Shown here: positions 34,379 to 45,955 of the stretch, one piece after another | Layout: every line of letters starts with the position of its first letter | How positions within the stretch are numbered: the first letter of the stretch is position 1 | NCBI GenBank assembly: GCA_907165065.1 | Contig: OU015528.1 | Span: forward strand, 74,381,474 to 74,445,473 | DNA from: Caprimulgus europaeus | Lineage: Eukaryota; Chordata; Aves; Caprimulgiformes; Caprimulgidae | Direction: 5' to 3' | Length of the DNA stretch: 64,000 nt | Program-made: the position numbers and the translations under genes | Notes under the pieces: model-generated | The model's database searches: none | Seen by the model: only the letters and a program-made list of their open reading frames with translations | Told to the model about the DNA's origin: nothing

Positions 34379-36025
34379 ATCTCCAGCCCTACTTCCACAG
34401 CCTCATCTCAAAGGGCACCTTGTACACATTTCTTGCCTCCTGCAACAGACAGAAGGCTGAGATACCTTGGCAAGGCAGGTGTGATTCAGTTTATCTGTGC
34501 TGTACCTATTTCACAAGAAGAGAGAAAATTTCAAATGCCAAAGCAAGCAATCAGGCTTTTGGAAGATCCCCAAAATAATGAAAAGCATCACTGTTACAAA
34601 CAGAAGCTTTTAATGCTTTTTTCTTCCCTTCATTTCTCTTTTTTTGGCTATATAATGAAAAGTTTGAAAAGGACAGAGTTCCCCATGCTTCAATGCAGAA
34701 GTCATTTCTTACTAAGAGGGATTAGAACAATGCTTTTGTTTCACTGCCTGGCAGGGATTTTGGGGAGCTTTTGGTACAGGTGGTTGACAGAGACCTGGAT
34801 GCAGGATGCTCCATTGGTCTCACCTGATCCTGCCTTCCTAAGCTGTGTTGTGACCATTTGTATTTCAAAGCTTCTGAAAACAAGGTATTTGCTTATAAGA
34901 AGTGCAGTCACATCTGTCAAAGACTGTAAGACTGTAGTCCCTTATATGACATAAGAAATGCACAAAAGGCACCGAGGCTCCAAAATAGAATGGCTTAATT
35001 GGTTTGCTTTCCCAAGGAGATACTGCACCAGACAATAAAGCATAGCATCTTAAATCCATGCTTAACAATAGCTTCAGCTATAAATAGGATATTTTTAAGC
35101 AATAGGAAGAACATTTGGGGTAGAACTAGATACCATTTTTCAGATTAATAGTTTATTTGCTAGTAAATACAGTTTCAGGCTGACTGAATTCAACTAGGAT
35201 CCTTTTTTCCTGAAAAAACAGAAAAAAGTCTATTTTAATATTTCAACATGAAACATTTAAATTGATCACTTAAGAAAACTCTTCTTCTTAGAATTCAGCT
35301 TGATTTTATTTCTTGACTTTGAGAAGCATACCCCCAAATGAAATTAATTATTTTATTTTGGGTCCATCCCTGAGAAATTATTTCAGCTTTATAGCAGGGA
35401 AAGTAAAAGATTTAGAAGGAATTTTCTTAGTCTGTTCCCACAGGTTTGCTCTGGGGCTTTGCTTGATTTTTTCCAGTGGCTTTGGAGTGTGAACATAATG
35501 TACAGCTGGTGAGCTTGTCTTTACAGCTGATCAAGCGAGTTACACCAGGGTCATGTTGAAATGAACCCTGCATACAGGTCAAGTGCATAAAATAGAGTTC
35601 TCCTCCAGCGGCCTCACGTTACAGACCTGATTTATGTTTCTAGTGCTTGTGGTTCTGTTTGGAGCCTGGCACAGTTACACGCAATCTGCCCAGCCAAGCT
35701 TGAAAGCTCCTCTTTTCTCAACTTGTTCATATAAGGTGAGGAAGGTAAGAGGCGTTAGAATCAGCTTTAAAAGTCAGAGACTGATGGAGGCAACACCAGT
35801 GGGTCTCACTGCACCAAATGCACTCACTGTCTGTAATCTGTGGGAAGAAAACTTGCTGAAATGATTCATGTAAACAGACAAAATATGCCTTTTCCAAGCA
35901 ATCTAACATTTGAAAAACCTCATTAATAATGGCTGCAAAGTGTGGAGAAATTATAGCTTCTATCTATGGGTCACAAGGCATTTTGCAAGTGTTATCTGTG
36001 TCAGAAGATAAAAGGGAAGAGATCA
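34379..36025. other. Unique AT-rich non-coding stretch
   Basis: An open frame (34343-34954, + strand) overlaps the CR1 remnant and has no recognisable domain, so it is not called as a gene. Positions 35940-36010 include 'ggcattttgcaagtgttatc', a phrase like the tails of old LINE/MIR families. Confidence 0.35.
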
Positions 36026-36180
36026 TTCTAGGCCTGATTTTCATAGAAGTTTCATGGAGGTGCCTGGAGAGATTATTAAAATCATCTAGGCAGATTAAAT
36101 GCACATAAATCCCCTTAAAAGCAGTGGGGTTTAGACACCTAACTTGCTAAGGTTTTTTGCAAATCATATTCAGGAAAGGG
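36026..36180. repeat. Possible old palindromic non-autonomous element
   Basis: The left side 'aggcctgattttcatagaag' and the right side 'tttttgcaaatcatattcagg' are roughly inverted to each other. Inside are 'gtgcctgg' and 'gacacctaac' in opposite sense. The wording recalls palindromic repeats common in turtles and crocodilians ('aggcctgattttcaaaggtg'). It is very decayed and the family is not named. Confidence 0.3.
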
Positions 36181-36570
36181 GACATTTAAACTAAGAAATT
36201 TCAGGTGTCTGATGTACATACTTAAATAGACTGTGATGTCCCTGCATTGCTCTGCAGACCATGCAGGGTGTGGGAGGGAAGGCAAAGCTGCATCCTGCCC
36301 TGAGTCACACATGGGAGGACTCTCTCTCTGAGATAACATGATGTAACACTGCAGCTCTGCTAGGCCAAACCTTGGTTCATCTACCCCAAAATCTGGCCTC
36401 CAACAGCAGCCAGCCACAAACACTTAAAAGGGAAAAACAAGGCAATTTTTGAGACATAATTCCCTGGTACATCCACCCAGTGCCCAAGAGTCAGTTGTTC
36501 AGCCAATTCCCAACTTCATCAAGTTTAACAACCCTTTATGGACTTTTCGTATGTTAATTTCCCTGATTAT

Positions 36571-36750
36571 ATCATAGAATCACAGAACAGTTTGGGTTGG
36601 AAGGGATCTTAAAGCTCATCCAGTTCCAACACCCCTGCCATCAGCAGGGACACCTTCCACTAGACCAGGTTGCTCAAAGCCTCATCCAACCTGGCCTTGA
36701 ACACTTCCAGGGAGGAGCAGCCACAGCTTCTCTGGGCAGCCTGTTCCAAC
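36571..36750 (-). mobile_element. CR1 LINE 3' fragment, antisense
   Basis: The + strand has tail 'atcatagaatcacagaac', then 'agtttgggttggaaggg', 'catccagttccaacacccc', 'tagaccaggttgctcaaagc', 'ggccttgaacacttccaggg' and 'tctctgggcagcctgttcc'. It is 5' truncated to about 180 bases. It lies next to an older antisense CR1/L3 relic. Confidence 0.93.
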
Positions 36751-36769
36751 CCACTTAGATTATTGGCCT

Positions 36770-37055
36770 CCCCTGCTTTGACTGGTGATACTTTCCCTGC
36801 TTTTGCCATGCACTATGCAAATAAAAACTTTTTCTCTTTCTAAATCTGCTTGCCTCATAGTGTCATTGCATAGCCCTCAGTCCTGGTGTTATAACATAAA
36901 CTAATTTTAAAAAAGAATAATCTTTCTGTATTCATCATCTCTATGACCTTTATAATTTTACACATTTTGGTCATATCTTCCCTCTTCTTTCCTATCCTGA
37001 ATGTTCCTTATCTATTTAGTCCTTCTGCATAAGAAATTGTTTCCCACCTATATCA
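36770..37055 (-). mobile_element. Old CR1/L3-type LINE relic, antisense
   Basis: The + strand follows the antisense reverse transcriptase region of an old amniote CR1/L3: 'aaatctgcttgcctcatag', 'ccctcagtcctggtgttat', 'catctctatgacctttataa', 'ttttggtcatatcttccctc' and 'atttagtccttctgcataag'. These parallel recalled phrases such as 'ctagttcttgtgttatgag' and 'ctatcatatccccc'. Eroded ends, no frame. Confidence 0.6.
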
Positions 37056-40000
37056 GGAGTATGTGGTTAAAGCTTAATGTGGTTTGCTACATCAGTCACT
37101 GAGGATACATTCCCCTTGCCCAATACTGAAGTACAGACACCTTTGAGATGACACAGAACAGGCGTTGGGCTTCACCCAGTGCCAGGACAGAGCAGGGAAG
37201 GGAATGAATGGAAAGAGTTGCATTCAACTGGCTCTGTGGAGAAAATGTGTGAGGCAAGAAAATAATAACACATTTCAATGGCTCATTTTACAGTATAGAA
37301 AGTGTGCAAAGGTACAGAGACAGAAAGAAAACCCTTGTGTAGGTGTTTGCCTGACACCTCGCATCTGAGACTGCTCTGCTGAGCTTGGTGAGGTGCCTGA
37401 TGCGAGTGACTTTGTAGATATGGAAGAGGAAAGAGAAAGATGATTCTGAGAGTAAACATTGCTAAGAGAGGAACCTCAGAGGAGGCTCTGCCTCAGCAAA
37501 GAGCATAAGCACCTTCACCTTATTCATAGTCTCTTTTTTAAGGAGGAAGAAGGTCATGTTGACGTTGCTTGGTGTCTGGGCTTTGTTAGAGTGCAGCTCT
37601 CTAATGAAGGGCACACCACTGTTAGAAGTGTTACAGGGCTGAATGAATTAAGAATCCTGGCTTGTACCTAGAGTTGAAACAAAAATTGCTGTGGGGCTTA
37701 AACCTATTTTTAACAAGAGTACGTTGTCTGACAGATCTGGTGAGAGATTAGCAATTTAATTATACAGGCCTTGGCTTCCTGCTTTCCACTGAGTGCCTAA
37801 AATCCCTCCAAAGAGGCCCATTACCTTGTCTCTCTTTTTTTTTTTTTTTTTGCTTTTACATTAACTAGGCAGCTCAGAGCAAGATAAACACAGAAGCAGA
37901 ACAGGGGTTCCCTTGCTGAGGTCTCAGGGTTTTATAGCTAAGTGCCTTGTGATGGATCTGTCAGAGCAGCCCGTGAGAGCAAAACCTGTCACTCCCCAGA
38001 GCGACCATTAGCTTTATTTCCAGAATCCTCGCAAGTGCTTTCCATTTGTCCCCTCTTGAACTCACCGAGGAGAGTGCAGGGCTCTTCTCAGGCGGCCGGC
38101 TGACCTCAAGAGAGAGCAAAGCAAAGCGAGCAGCCGGGCTGCAGACACACGGATTGGGGGCAGAAAGCCTCAGCAGGAGCCTTCAGGGATGTTGCAGCGG
38201 GTGGCTGAGTTCTGCTTCACGTGAGAAACAGGGGAAGGGAAGGCAGAAAGCTGCTGAGAAGCATGTGACATCCAACCTGCTGAACTCCAAAAGGCTGTTT
38301 GGAATAGGGACCCAGGAGGAAGAAGTAGCAGCTGGGCTCTTTTTGTGTTTTCCACTCACAGGAAGCGAATTTATTAAGGATTGTGAGGTCCTATAGCATA
38401 AGCAACGGTTGCAACTCTCTGTAACTGTTTTTCTTTCCAGCACTGGTTCTGGAGCATTTTCAGACAGTTCTGAAAGCTTCACAGATGCTCTTCAGAGGTG
38501 GGAATTGACTTGTGTTACTTGTGCAAGTCCATCCATGCATGTAGCCACTGCAGTCTCCGTGGTTTGCTAAGACTGTGTTGGTAATTCCAGATTCAGCCCT
38601 GCTCTACTGTCCCAGCATCACTTAAATCTCCAGTAGCTATGCACTGATCCACAGGGTTTGGGTCCCACCAATGTAGGTACTAGAGCATGGAGTTTTTGCA
38701 GTAAGGCTCTTGCTAAGGAGTGTAGGGAGCAGATACCATGTGCTTTTAACACATATTTTTCTAATAAATGCCCTTATGACTCAAAAAAGCGGTGATTTCT
38801 ACATCCCCTACACCTTTGTACATCCACAGGGCAGAGCTCGGAAAGGATCAAACCCTGGAGCACCAGGCTGCTGCCAGCAGAGATGTTGGCTGTCTGTTTT
38901 ACCTAAAATCTTTTAAAAACCGAAGCAAGAACATCCACTCTGCAGGCAGCACAGGAAATCTTGCGAGGATGTAATGGAGCGTAATCAGTGACAGATTTGT
39001 CATCTCTATTCCATCGCTGCAGCATGGGGAGGAATCGCTGCTGATTGTTTCAGCAAAGCACCGTGATAGAGGAGACCACTGCCTGTTCAAGCTATTTTTA
39101 TGTCATGTTAAGCCAGGCTTCAGTTTCTAGGACAAGGAGAAAGAAACCTGTTTCTCTTTGGTCAATCATTTAGCCCTGGGGGTCAGCCCACTTTGGGGGT
39201 TGTGCTGGGGTGGGGAGAGGGTGTAAGATGGTGCAGTGCTCTAAACCACTGCTCAAGGTGTTGTGGCTTCCCCAGTGTCTGATTTGTGTGATTTGATCAC
39301 ACCTTCAGAGGTAAGCCACACACCAGACTTGGGATCAGAAAGTAATTTCCCCAGACTGTATTGTGAGGTGTGTCATCCCCTTACCTGGCACAGCTTCCAG
39401 TCTGCTCCCTGGAACCATCTGGAAAATTTGGTTAATGCATCTTATGGTTGTGTAGGAGCATTGGCAATGCTTTGGTGCCTTCTGCCACAGCTTCCAGCCT
39501 TATTTGCAATAGAGTGTTGGTGGGATTTGTGATGATGGGGGCATGGGAAGAAGACGGCCTCTGGCTCTTCCTAAACTAAACATCATGACTAGGACTAGCA
39601 TCAGTGGCAGGATTGTCAAGTGTCTGAGCCAACCAAGGTAGTCCTTCCCATTTTCCTCTTGCTGCTGGCCCTTGACAGGCTTTCAGGAAGGGGTTCATCC
39701 CACTGAGCTGCCGAGGCTCCCTCCAGGAGTCAGTGGAGGGAAAGGCTGAAGGCCCATGGCACGCATGGCCTTTTTTTAGAAGTTCTTGTTAGTCTTCTTT
39801 GACCATGAACAGGCAGGTGAGGCCCATGTTAGCCAAGATATCCACTCTGTGGGGAGCTCAGTGAGGGTGAAATGAATCTGGGGAACCAGATGTCAGGTCA
39901 TGGAGAACAGCATCCCCCTGTCCTGAACCCTTCCTAAAACCTTGACTCCTCCAACCAAGTGACTAAATGACAATGCCAGACTCGGTCAGAAAACAGATTA

Positions 40001-40620
40001 TTTTTTACCCTTCACCATCCTGGGGAAGAGTGTTAAAGTACAGCAAAGTGTAACAAAACTAAGAGGCAATACGATAGAGATGAAATGGTATTTTCTTTTC
40101 TGCATTCCATAGTTGGAGACTTTATTTTTTAGCAAATAAAATCATGCTGAGGTCTGATTCATGATTTTTTAATGCCTCACAAGTCTGCAGTGTCATTCTC
40201 CTGCTTTGGCATCCTAATTCAAAGTGAAATACATAAAGCCAAAGAGGAGTGTGTCAAGAAGTTTCTCTAGCTTTCATCATCTTTTTTCCCATGAGCAGGT
40301 GCTGTCCTTTTTTAACTGACTGGCAATGTGTGAAAAGGTACAGAGGGAAGGGCTTGATAATAACGAGTTAAAGAGATTTTTGTTATTATTTTCAGTGGTA
40401 TCAGGACAGAGCCTTTATGCATATAATATCAGCTAAACATTCAGCAACTGAATCTTGTTCTTAGCAAGCTTATAACAACTCACCACAGCATACTTGCAGT
40501 GTCTGGCTATGAGGACAAATTAACAGCTATTAATAGATGCTGTCAGCAACTGGATACATGGGGTAAGAGGAGTTTTACCTTAACACAAAATAAGGATCTG
40601 AACAAATCTGTGAGGATGAG
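37056..40620. other. Unique stretch with moderately CpG-rich segment
   Basis: A T18 run lies at about 37834-37851. Positions 38060-38225 have more CpG than the surroundings ('ggcggccggctgacc', 'agcgagcagccgggctgc'), and a possible short exon follows at 38441-38497. A G-rich tract lies at 39195-39221. No gene recognised. Confidence 0.4.
39195..39221 (+). other. Possible G-quadruplex tract
   Basis: Four G runs (5, 4, 4, 3) with loops 'ttgtgct', 't' and 'aga'. They meet the usual G3+N1-7 rule on the + strand. Confidence 0.55.
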
Positions 40621-40720
40621 GCGCAAGCTCCCGCGGCTCTGCGGACCCTCGCGGTTGCCGGCCGAGCTCTGGGTCTGCGCAGCCCTGCCGAAGGTGAGCT
40701 GCTCGCGCCGGGGCGGAGGT
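40621..40720 (+). promoter_or_regulatory. Compact CpG cluster with GC box; possible promoter and first exon
   Basis: There are 14 CpG dinucleotides between 40622 and 40715, in a region otherwise nearly without CpG. It contains an Sp1-type GC box (GGGGCGG at 40710-40716) and an NRF1-like half site 'ctgcgcag' near 40675. A splice donor-like 'aag|gtgagc' lies at 40691-40697. CpG-dense islets that escape methylation usually mark promoters in vertebrates. The cluster is only about 100 bases, far below the length of standard islands, so a short alternative promoter, a non-coding RNA start or an exon of a neighbouring gene are all possible. A short ATG-led frame (40618 onward, 'MRRKLPRLCGPSRLPAEL') reads to the donor without a stop; I do not recognise the peptide. 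Confidence 0.4.
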
Positions 40721-40832
40721 GGGTGACAGGGATGCAGAGGGCTGGATGGGACAGTGGCCATGGGAGAAAATTTAATGATGGACTTCTGTAGGAGTTTCCC
40801 AAAACGGAAACCTTTTGGAGATGGAGGAGGTA

Positions 40833-40861
40833 GGGGGATGGAGTGGGATGGGGAGGTGGGG
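40833..40861 (+). other. Possible G-quadruplex tract
   Basis: G runs of 5, 3, 4 and 4 with loops 'atggagt', 'at' and 'aggt', all on the + strand, about 115 bases downstream of the CpG cluster. Promoter-proximal G-quadruplex motifs are common, so the two may belong together. Confidence 0.5.
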
Positions 40862-43800
40862 ACTTCTTCCCTGAGAGATGGAGACCTCTGAGACATCCTC
40901 CGGCAGGTTTAGATGAGAGGTTGCTTCACTATATTAAGTCTCCTCAAATGCAGGCTAAAAGAGCAATTGGGAGCCCACATGGTCTGCTGAGAGTGGTCAT
41001 TTGGGAGCAGGTTGGAAAAACGTCCTCTGTGATCCCCTTCCATGGTCAGGCGAGGCATGGGTTTCTGCTCCGATCTGCCCCTGGAGAAACCTCTCCCCCT
41101 CATTGTGTACAGAGCAGCTGCCCAAACAGGGGGCTTAACATCCGAAAATTTCCCTGCTCCCCTCCATCCCTCGTCACCTCTACAACATTTTATCATGTGC
41201 ATATTTTAAAGTTTCAGGACATTGCTTCTTCTTGACTCATCAAGCTCTGTGAGCTAAAAGCCTGTATGTCACAGAGCAGGAAACATTGCAAATGTTTCTA
41301 GATGCCCAGCCTTAGCAGAAGTGCGGGGAAATACCCCGTCATTGCCTGAGGATGATGTCTGTGAGCTGTGTTAGATGTGAGCTAGAGAAGGAAGGAGGCA
41401 AGGGAATGTGAAGTCTGGTGGGTTGAGCATGGGGCATTGTTTTGGTACCTTTAGGTGCATTGGATCTCTCTGTGCCTCCATATCTATCACTGTAAGTGAT
41501 ATTGTGAGCTGAGAGCATCATACCCGCTGCATCAGGTGAGCTAATTCAGTTCTGCTTGCAAAATACCTGGGAACCCCAGAGCAAAGTGGAGAGAGCATTG
41601 TGCAATTGTTGTGGGAGACCCAGGCAATAAAACCTCTCAGAAAATGTGGCTGGAGATGGGCATCGGCCGCCCCAGAGCCCCTCTTGTGTGGACTCCAGCC
41701 ACATGGGTAGCACTGAGGATGAGGACTGTTGTTTGCATCCCCAGGGCTCCAACTTTCTTGCTTTGCCAGACTTTTTGGAAATACTAATAGTGGAATTATG
41801 GGCATGCATCACCAGGGGACTGTAAATATCATTTTTAATTAACTGGCTATTCTACAGAGGATACTTTGTGCAGTGCTGTGAGACATGGGAACAAAGTTCA
41901 GCCTGTCCCTGTGACAGAGCTCCAAATTTCCCCTGCTCTTTCCCGACCAAACACCAGCCAACAGATGTGCTTTGTGCCTCCTATTTATGCGCTCCCAAGA
42001 AATTAGCACCCCGTTAAGCTACACAATGCAGTGCATTTATTTTTATTTCACTGAGCTGCAGTCTTTCAATGTTAACTCTGCGCTTTTTCTTGCTGGAATC
42101 AAATCCAGGCTCGCACCAAGAGCTGCTTAAATCAATGGCCTATGAGAGTATTAATTTTGTGCAGCAGAACTAGTGGCTATAGCTTAAAATAAAGCAGCTC
42201 CCAAGCTGCAAAGTCCAGTGTTTGATCCAGGTCCAAAAGGGAAAGGACAGAGGAGGAAGATTTAACTTCCAAATACCTGAAGCTGGGACTGTGAGTTGCC
42301 TGCAGACCCATTTTAAGGCAATAAACAGCTTTATTTATATCCCCTGAATGTGCCTATTATTTCAAGATCTCGCCCAAATGAGTGAAAGTGACACGACAAA
42401 GCAGCACTGTAGGGAGCCAAAAATGTATAAAAAGAAATTGATCCATTATAGATGCAGAGTCAGGCAAGCTCAGTCTATTTTTAATCATTTTAAGAACGCA
42501 GCTGATTTGCTACATCAAGGAGGGAAGCTGAAGAAGGATCTCTCCCAGCAAGCTAAATAATAGCCTCGTGTGGCTCAGTGGCATCTGGACATCTCCGAGC
42601 ACGTGCATGGCACAGTGATCTCCTGGGGAAATGGTATCACTGTGGAAGCCCTGCCCAGCAGGTCACCTTGAGACATGGGAGACCCGAAAGACAAATGGAT
42701 GATGCATTAGGAAAGTGAGAGAAGCCAGTGCAATGTTGAATTGTGGCAGATAAGATTAGAAAAGTTTCCAGCTTCTTGTTAATTTAAACCAAGCACATTT
42801 CTGTTGCTGTGATTTGCAAAGGTGAATTGTGTTGCAGAGATTGCTGCCATGGGAGGCAGATTTGGGCATGCATGGACTAACCAGGCTGGGGGACTCTTTC
42901 TCCATGTTCTCCATGATCACAGCCCTCTTTCTCTGGCTGAAACAGCCAAGACCCATCTGAGCATCACCCACTCAGCTCATCTGTGCCAAAGACGAAATGG
43001 TTCCTCCATTCTTGGGTGGCTTGTTTGGCCCTGGGGGGAGTTTGGAAAAAATAAAACTTGAGGTTTCCCCTCCCTTTTCCAGAATGGCCTTTAAATGAGA
43101 GTGCATGTGAGAAGGACAGGAGGCAGATGCCTTCTAGCGAAAGGATTGCTTTCAGGGCACTCAGTTATATAAAACAATGTCGTAGTTACAGGGCAGTGTG
43201 AGGCCATCAAGGAAAGAGGGACCACCCAGTGCAGAGCAATGCAATGAGGGCAGTGAAAAATGTCAGAGAGCAGCAGTTATGCCCAGGAAGGAGATGAGAT
43301 GCTGGTTGAATATAGCAACGATAAAACAGAAATTATAGCTGTGATTTTTAAACTTGGAAGTCAAGTGCTCTACACACCTGGGACTCTTCAGAGACAGGAT
43401 GACCTGGGACTCCATTTTGCTGACACTAGGCTTGCTTCATAAAACAAACAGAAATATCCTCTTTAAAGGCTGTGAAAAGGCTGGGGTGAGCCTTGATGCT
43501 AAACCTGCCAGGTAGATGACTTCAGTCATCACTTTCCTGCTTCGTAATACCTCGGGGCTGCTGGCGCTTCCCATCTGGGGACTTTCTTATAAAAACGTTT
43601 ATCTTGTTGTCGTGTGGAAGCAGCATTTTTTCCCTGTTATGGAGCTATGTCAATCCCACTGCGGGCAAGAGGTCAGGAATGGGACTCCTACGCTCATTCT
43701 TCATCTGGCGGCACAGGCCAGCCCCGGCCTGGCAAGCCCATCAGCTGCAAGGAATGACTTCTCCGTCCCATTGCCAGGAAGGAGACAGACAGACACGTGG

Positions 43801-44113
43801 GAACTCGGGTGGCCCATTGAGCAGCCCTCAGACGTGTTGTAGCCTTGTCTGGCAGTGCACTATGTACCTGCAGGCTTGGCCCACGCAGTTTAGGATGGGG
43901 AGCTGCTCTCCAAGGAAAGGCATGTTTGTAACTGAGGCTGCCATCGGCCTTGCTAAGCACCTTTCATCACAGATCGTCATGCATGTCAGCTTTGCCAGCA
44001 GCAATACGGCTACAGGTCAAAGTAGGTGCCCCTCCATGGAGTGCCGTCACTTTGGGACAAAAGCAAGACATACTTATATATAAAGGGTAATAAACATACA
44101 TAAATCCTTTTTA
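40862..44113. other. Unique non-coding stretch
   Basis: No gene recognised. The longest frame (43604-44083, + strand, 159 codons) has no domain or codon pattern I can support. Confidence 0.4.
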
Positions 44114-44424
44114 TAAATAAAATAAAATGAAATGAAATGAAATGAAAAGAAAAGAAAAGAAAAGAAAAGAAAAGAAAAGAAAAGAAAAGAAAAGAAAAGA
44201 AAAGAAAAGAAAAGAAAAGAAAAGAAAAGAAAAGAAAAGAAAAGAAAAGAAAAGAAAAGAAAAGAAAAGAAAAGAAAAGAAAAGAAAAGAAAAGAAAAGA
44301 AAAGAAAAGAAAAGAAAAGAAAAGAAAAGAAAGAAAAAAAGAAAATGAATTAAATTAAATTAAAATAAATTGAAATAAATTAAATTAAATTAAATTAAAT
44401 TAAATTAAATTAAATTAAATTAAA
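44114..44424 (+). repeat. Compound pentanucleotide microsatellite (AAAAT/AAATG/AAAAG/AAATT)
   Basis: A few AAAAT-type units, about four AAATG units (44126-44143), about 37 AAAAG units (44144-44332), a short interrupted A-rich joint, then AAATT units with some variants (44349-44424). The period of 5 is kept almost throughout. The open frame across it (KRKEK...) is only the repeat translated. Confidence 0.97.
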
Positions 44425-44762
44425 ACATACCTGCTGTGAGAGAGACAGGTAGCTCTTGTTCAATAGATCAGAGCTACAGGTTGTTTAGGCCATTGATCAG
44501 CAACCAGTGTCACACCACTTCCACGATTCAGCATGCACATACCTTCTATGCAAGCCTAGCAGTAGTATCTAAAGGTCTGGTGACTTTCTGTCTTTTGGGT
44601 GTCAAAGCACTTCATGAAGAACTTTGTTTTCCAGAGTCTGGAATTAGCTTTTACATTTAGGAAAATTCATTATAAATTTAGGGCAGCTCCTCATATGGAA
44701 CTGAAACTTAAGAGTAGTAACACTGGGTCAAAGCAAAGGTCCATGCAGTGTCCATGCAGTTA

Positions 44763-44934
44763 CAGGCTGCCCAGAGAGGCTGTGGAGTCTCCTTCTCTAG
44801 AGATGTTCAAAACTCACCAGGATGCAGTCCTGTGCAACCTGCTCTAGGTGAACCTGCTTTGGCAGGGGGGTTGGACTAGATGATCTCCTGAGGTCCCTTC
44901 CAACCCCGACCATTCTGTGATTCTGTGATTCTGT
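44763..44934 (+). mobile_element. CR1 LINE 3' fragment
   Basis: Starts 'caggctgcccagagaggctg', then 'gtggagtctccttctctaga', 'aacctgctctaggtgaacct', 'gggttggactagatgatctc', 'aggtcccttccaaccccg' and three ATTCTGTG tail units (44912-44934). Only about 170 bases survive of the element. The wording is nearest to the 24438-25088 copy. Confidence 0.93.
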
Positions 44935-45069
44935 CCCACCTCCAGCAGTGGCTATGAGTGATGCAGAGAGGAGCATAGAAAACACACATGATACTTTCTC
45001 TGAATGTTTTCCCACTTTCTACATGTTTTCAACTCAGGGATCTCCTATGTTGAATGTGACCTCTAGTTG

Positions 45070-45955
45070 TCCAGTATCCCTCTATGGATTTATCACCCTT
45101 TAATTTGTCCAGTTTTGTGAACCCAGGTAAAACTTTGCATCCTTACCATCCTTTGCCAAGGACTGCCACAGATCAGCTATCAGCTGTGCTTGAATCACTC
45201 CCTTTAATTTGTTCTGAGCTTGGCTCCTGCCAGCTTCATTCAATGCACCCTTATTCTTGTACTGGGCAAAACAGAAAACAGTGGTCCCTTTTTGCCCTCT
45301 CCATGTCACTCACCATCATTCTGTAGATCTCCTTAATTTCTCCTTCAGGCATCTTTTCTTTTTTTTTTCCAAACCAAAGAGTCCACTTTGCTTACTTAGT
45401 CATTTCTTTATAGGAGCCTTTTTTTTTACATTTAATAATCTTTACTGCCTCTTCTTGAATCCTGTCCATTATCTCTGTATCTTTTCTGGAGATAAAGACA
45501 TCAGAAGATAGTATTCAAAATGTAAGTGAACCTTGTTTCAATTCAATGGCTCATTAATATTCTCTTTTGCTTGCCCCTTGGTAGTTGTTAATGTTTTATT
45601 TGCTTATTCCACCACTACTGAGCAATGAATTGACATTTCATAGAACGATTATAACCCAAATATCTTACTCCTGAGTGAGCCAGAGCCCATAATTTTGTAC
45701 GTGAAGTTCAGAACATTTTTCCTGCCATGAACATTACTTCACATTTGGCTACATTAAATTTAATTTGCTGTTTTATTGCTCATTCACTTAGTCTCATCAT
45801 ATCTTTCTGCAGGCCTTGGTTCTCATTACCATGAATATCATGGTGTCACCTGCAAACTCTGCTCCCTCACTGCTCACCCTCTTTCTCAGGTTGTCTGTGA
45901 ATAGGTAGAGCAGCACATGTTCTTGCCCAGGTCCCTGGAGAAAACCAAAAGGCCA
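45070..45955 (-). mobile_element. Long old CR1/L3-type LINE relic, antisense
   Basis: About 890 bases whose + strand parallels the antisense of an old amniote CR1/L3 over many phrases in order: 'gttctgagcttggctcctgcc', 'cttattcttgtactgggcaa', 'tgccctctccatgtcactc', 'cttgaatcctgtccattatc', 'agtattcaaaatgtaagtg', 'cattacttcacatttggct', 'taaatttaatttgctgttt' and 'tcacctgcaaactctgctcc'. These correspond to well-known phrases such as 'gcagtattcaagatgtggg' and 'catttatcaacattgaattt'. It is highly diverged, with a T-rich run near 45362-45370 and no open frame. The largest single element in the window. Confidence 0.8.

Noticed and set aside
34343-34954. 203-codon open frame on the + strand
   Set aside because: It begins inside an antisense CR1 remnant and the rest has no family motif. 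Probably chance.
43604-44083. 159-codon open frame on the + strand
   Set aside because: Overlaps another long frame in a different phase with no motif in either. Chance.
44142-44348. Lysine/arginine/glutamate-rich open frame
   Set aside because: It is the AAAAG microsatellite translated.
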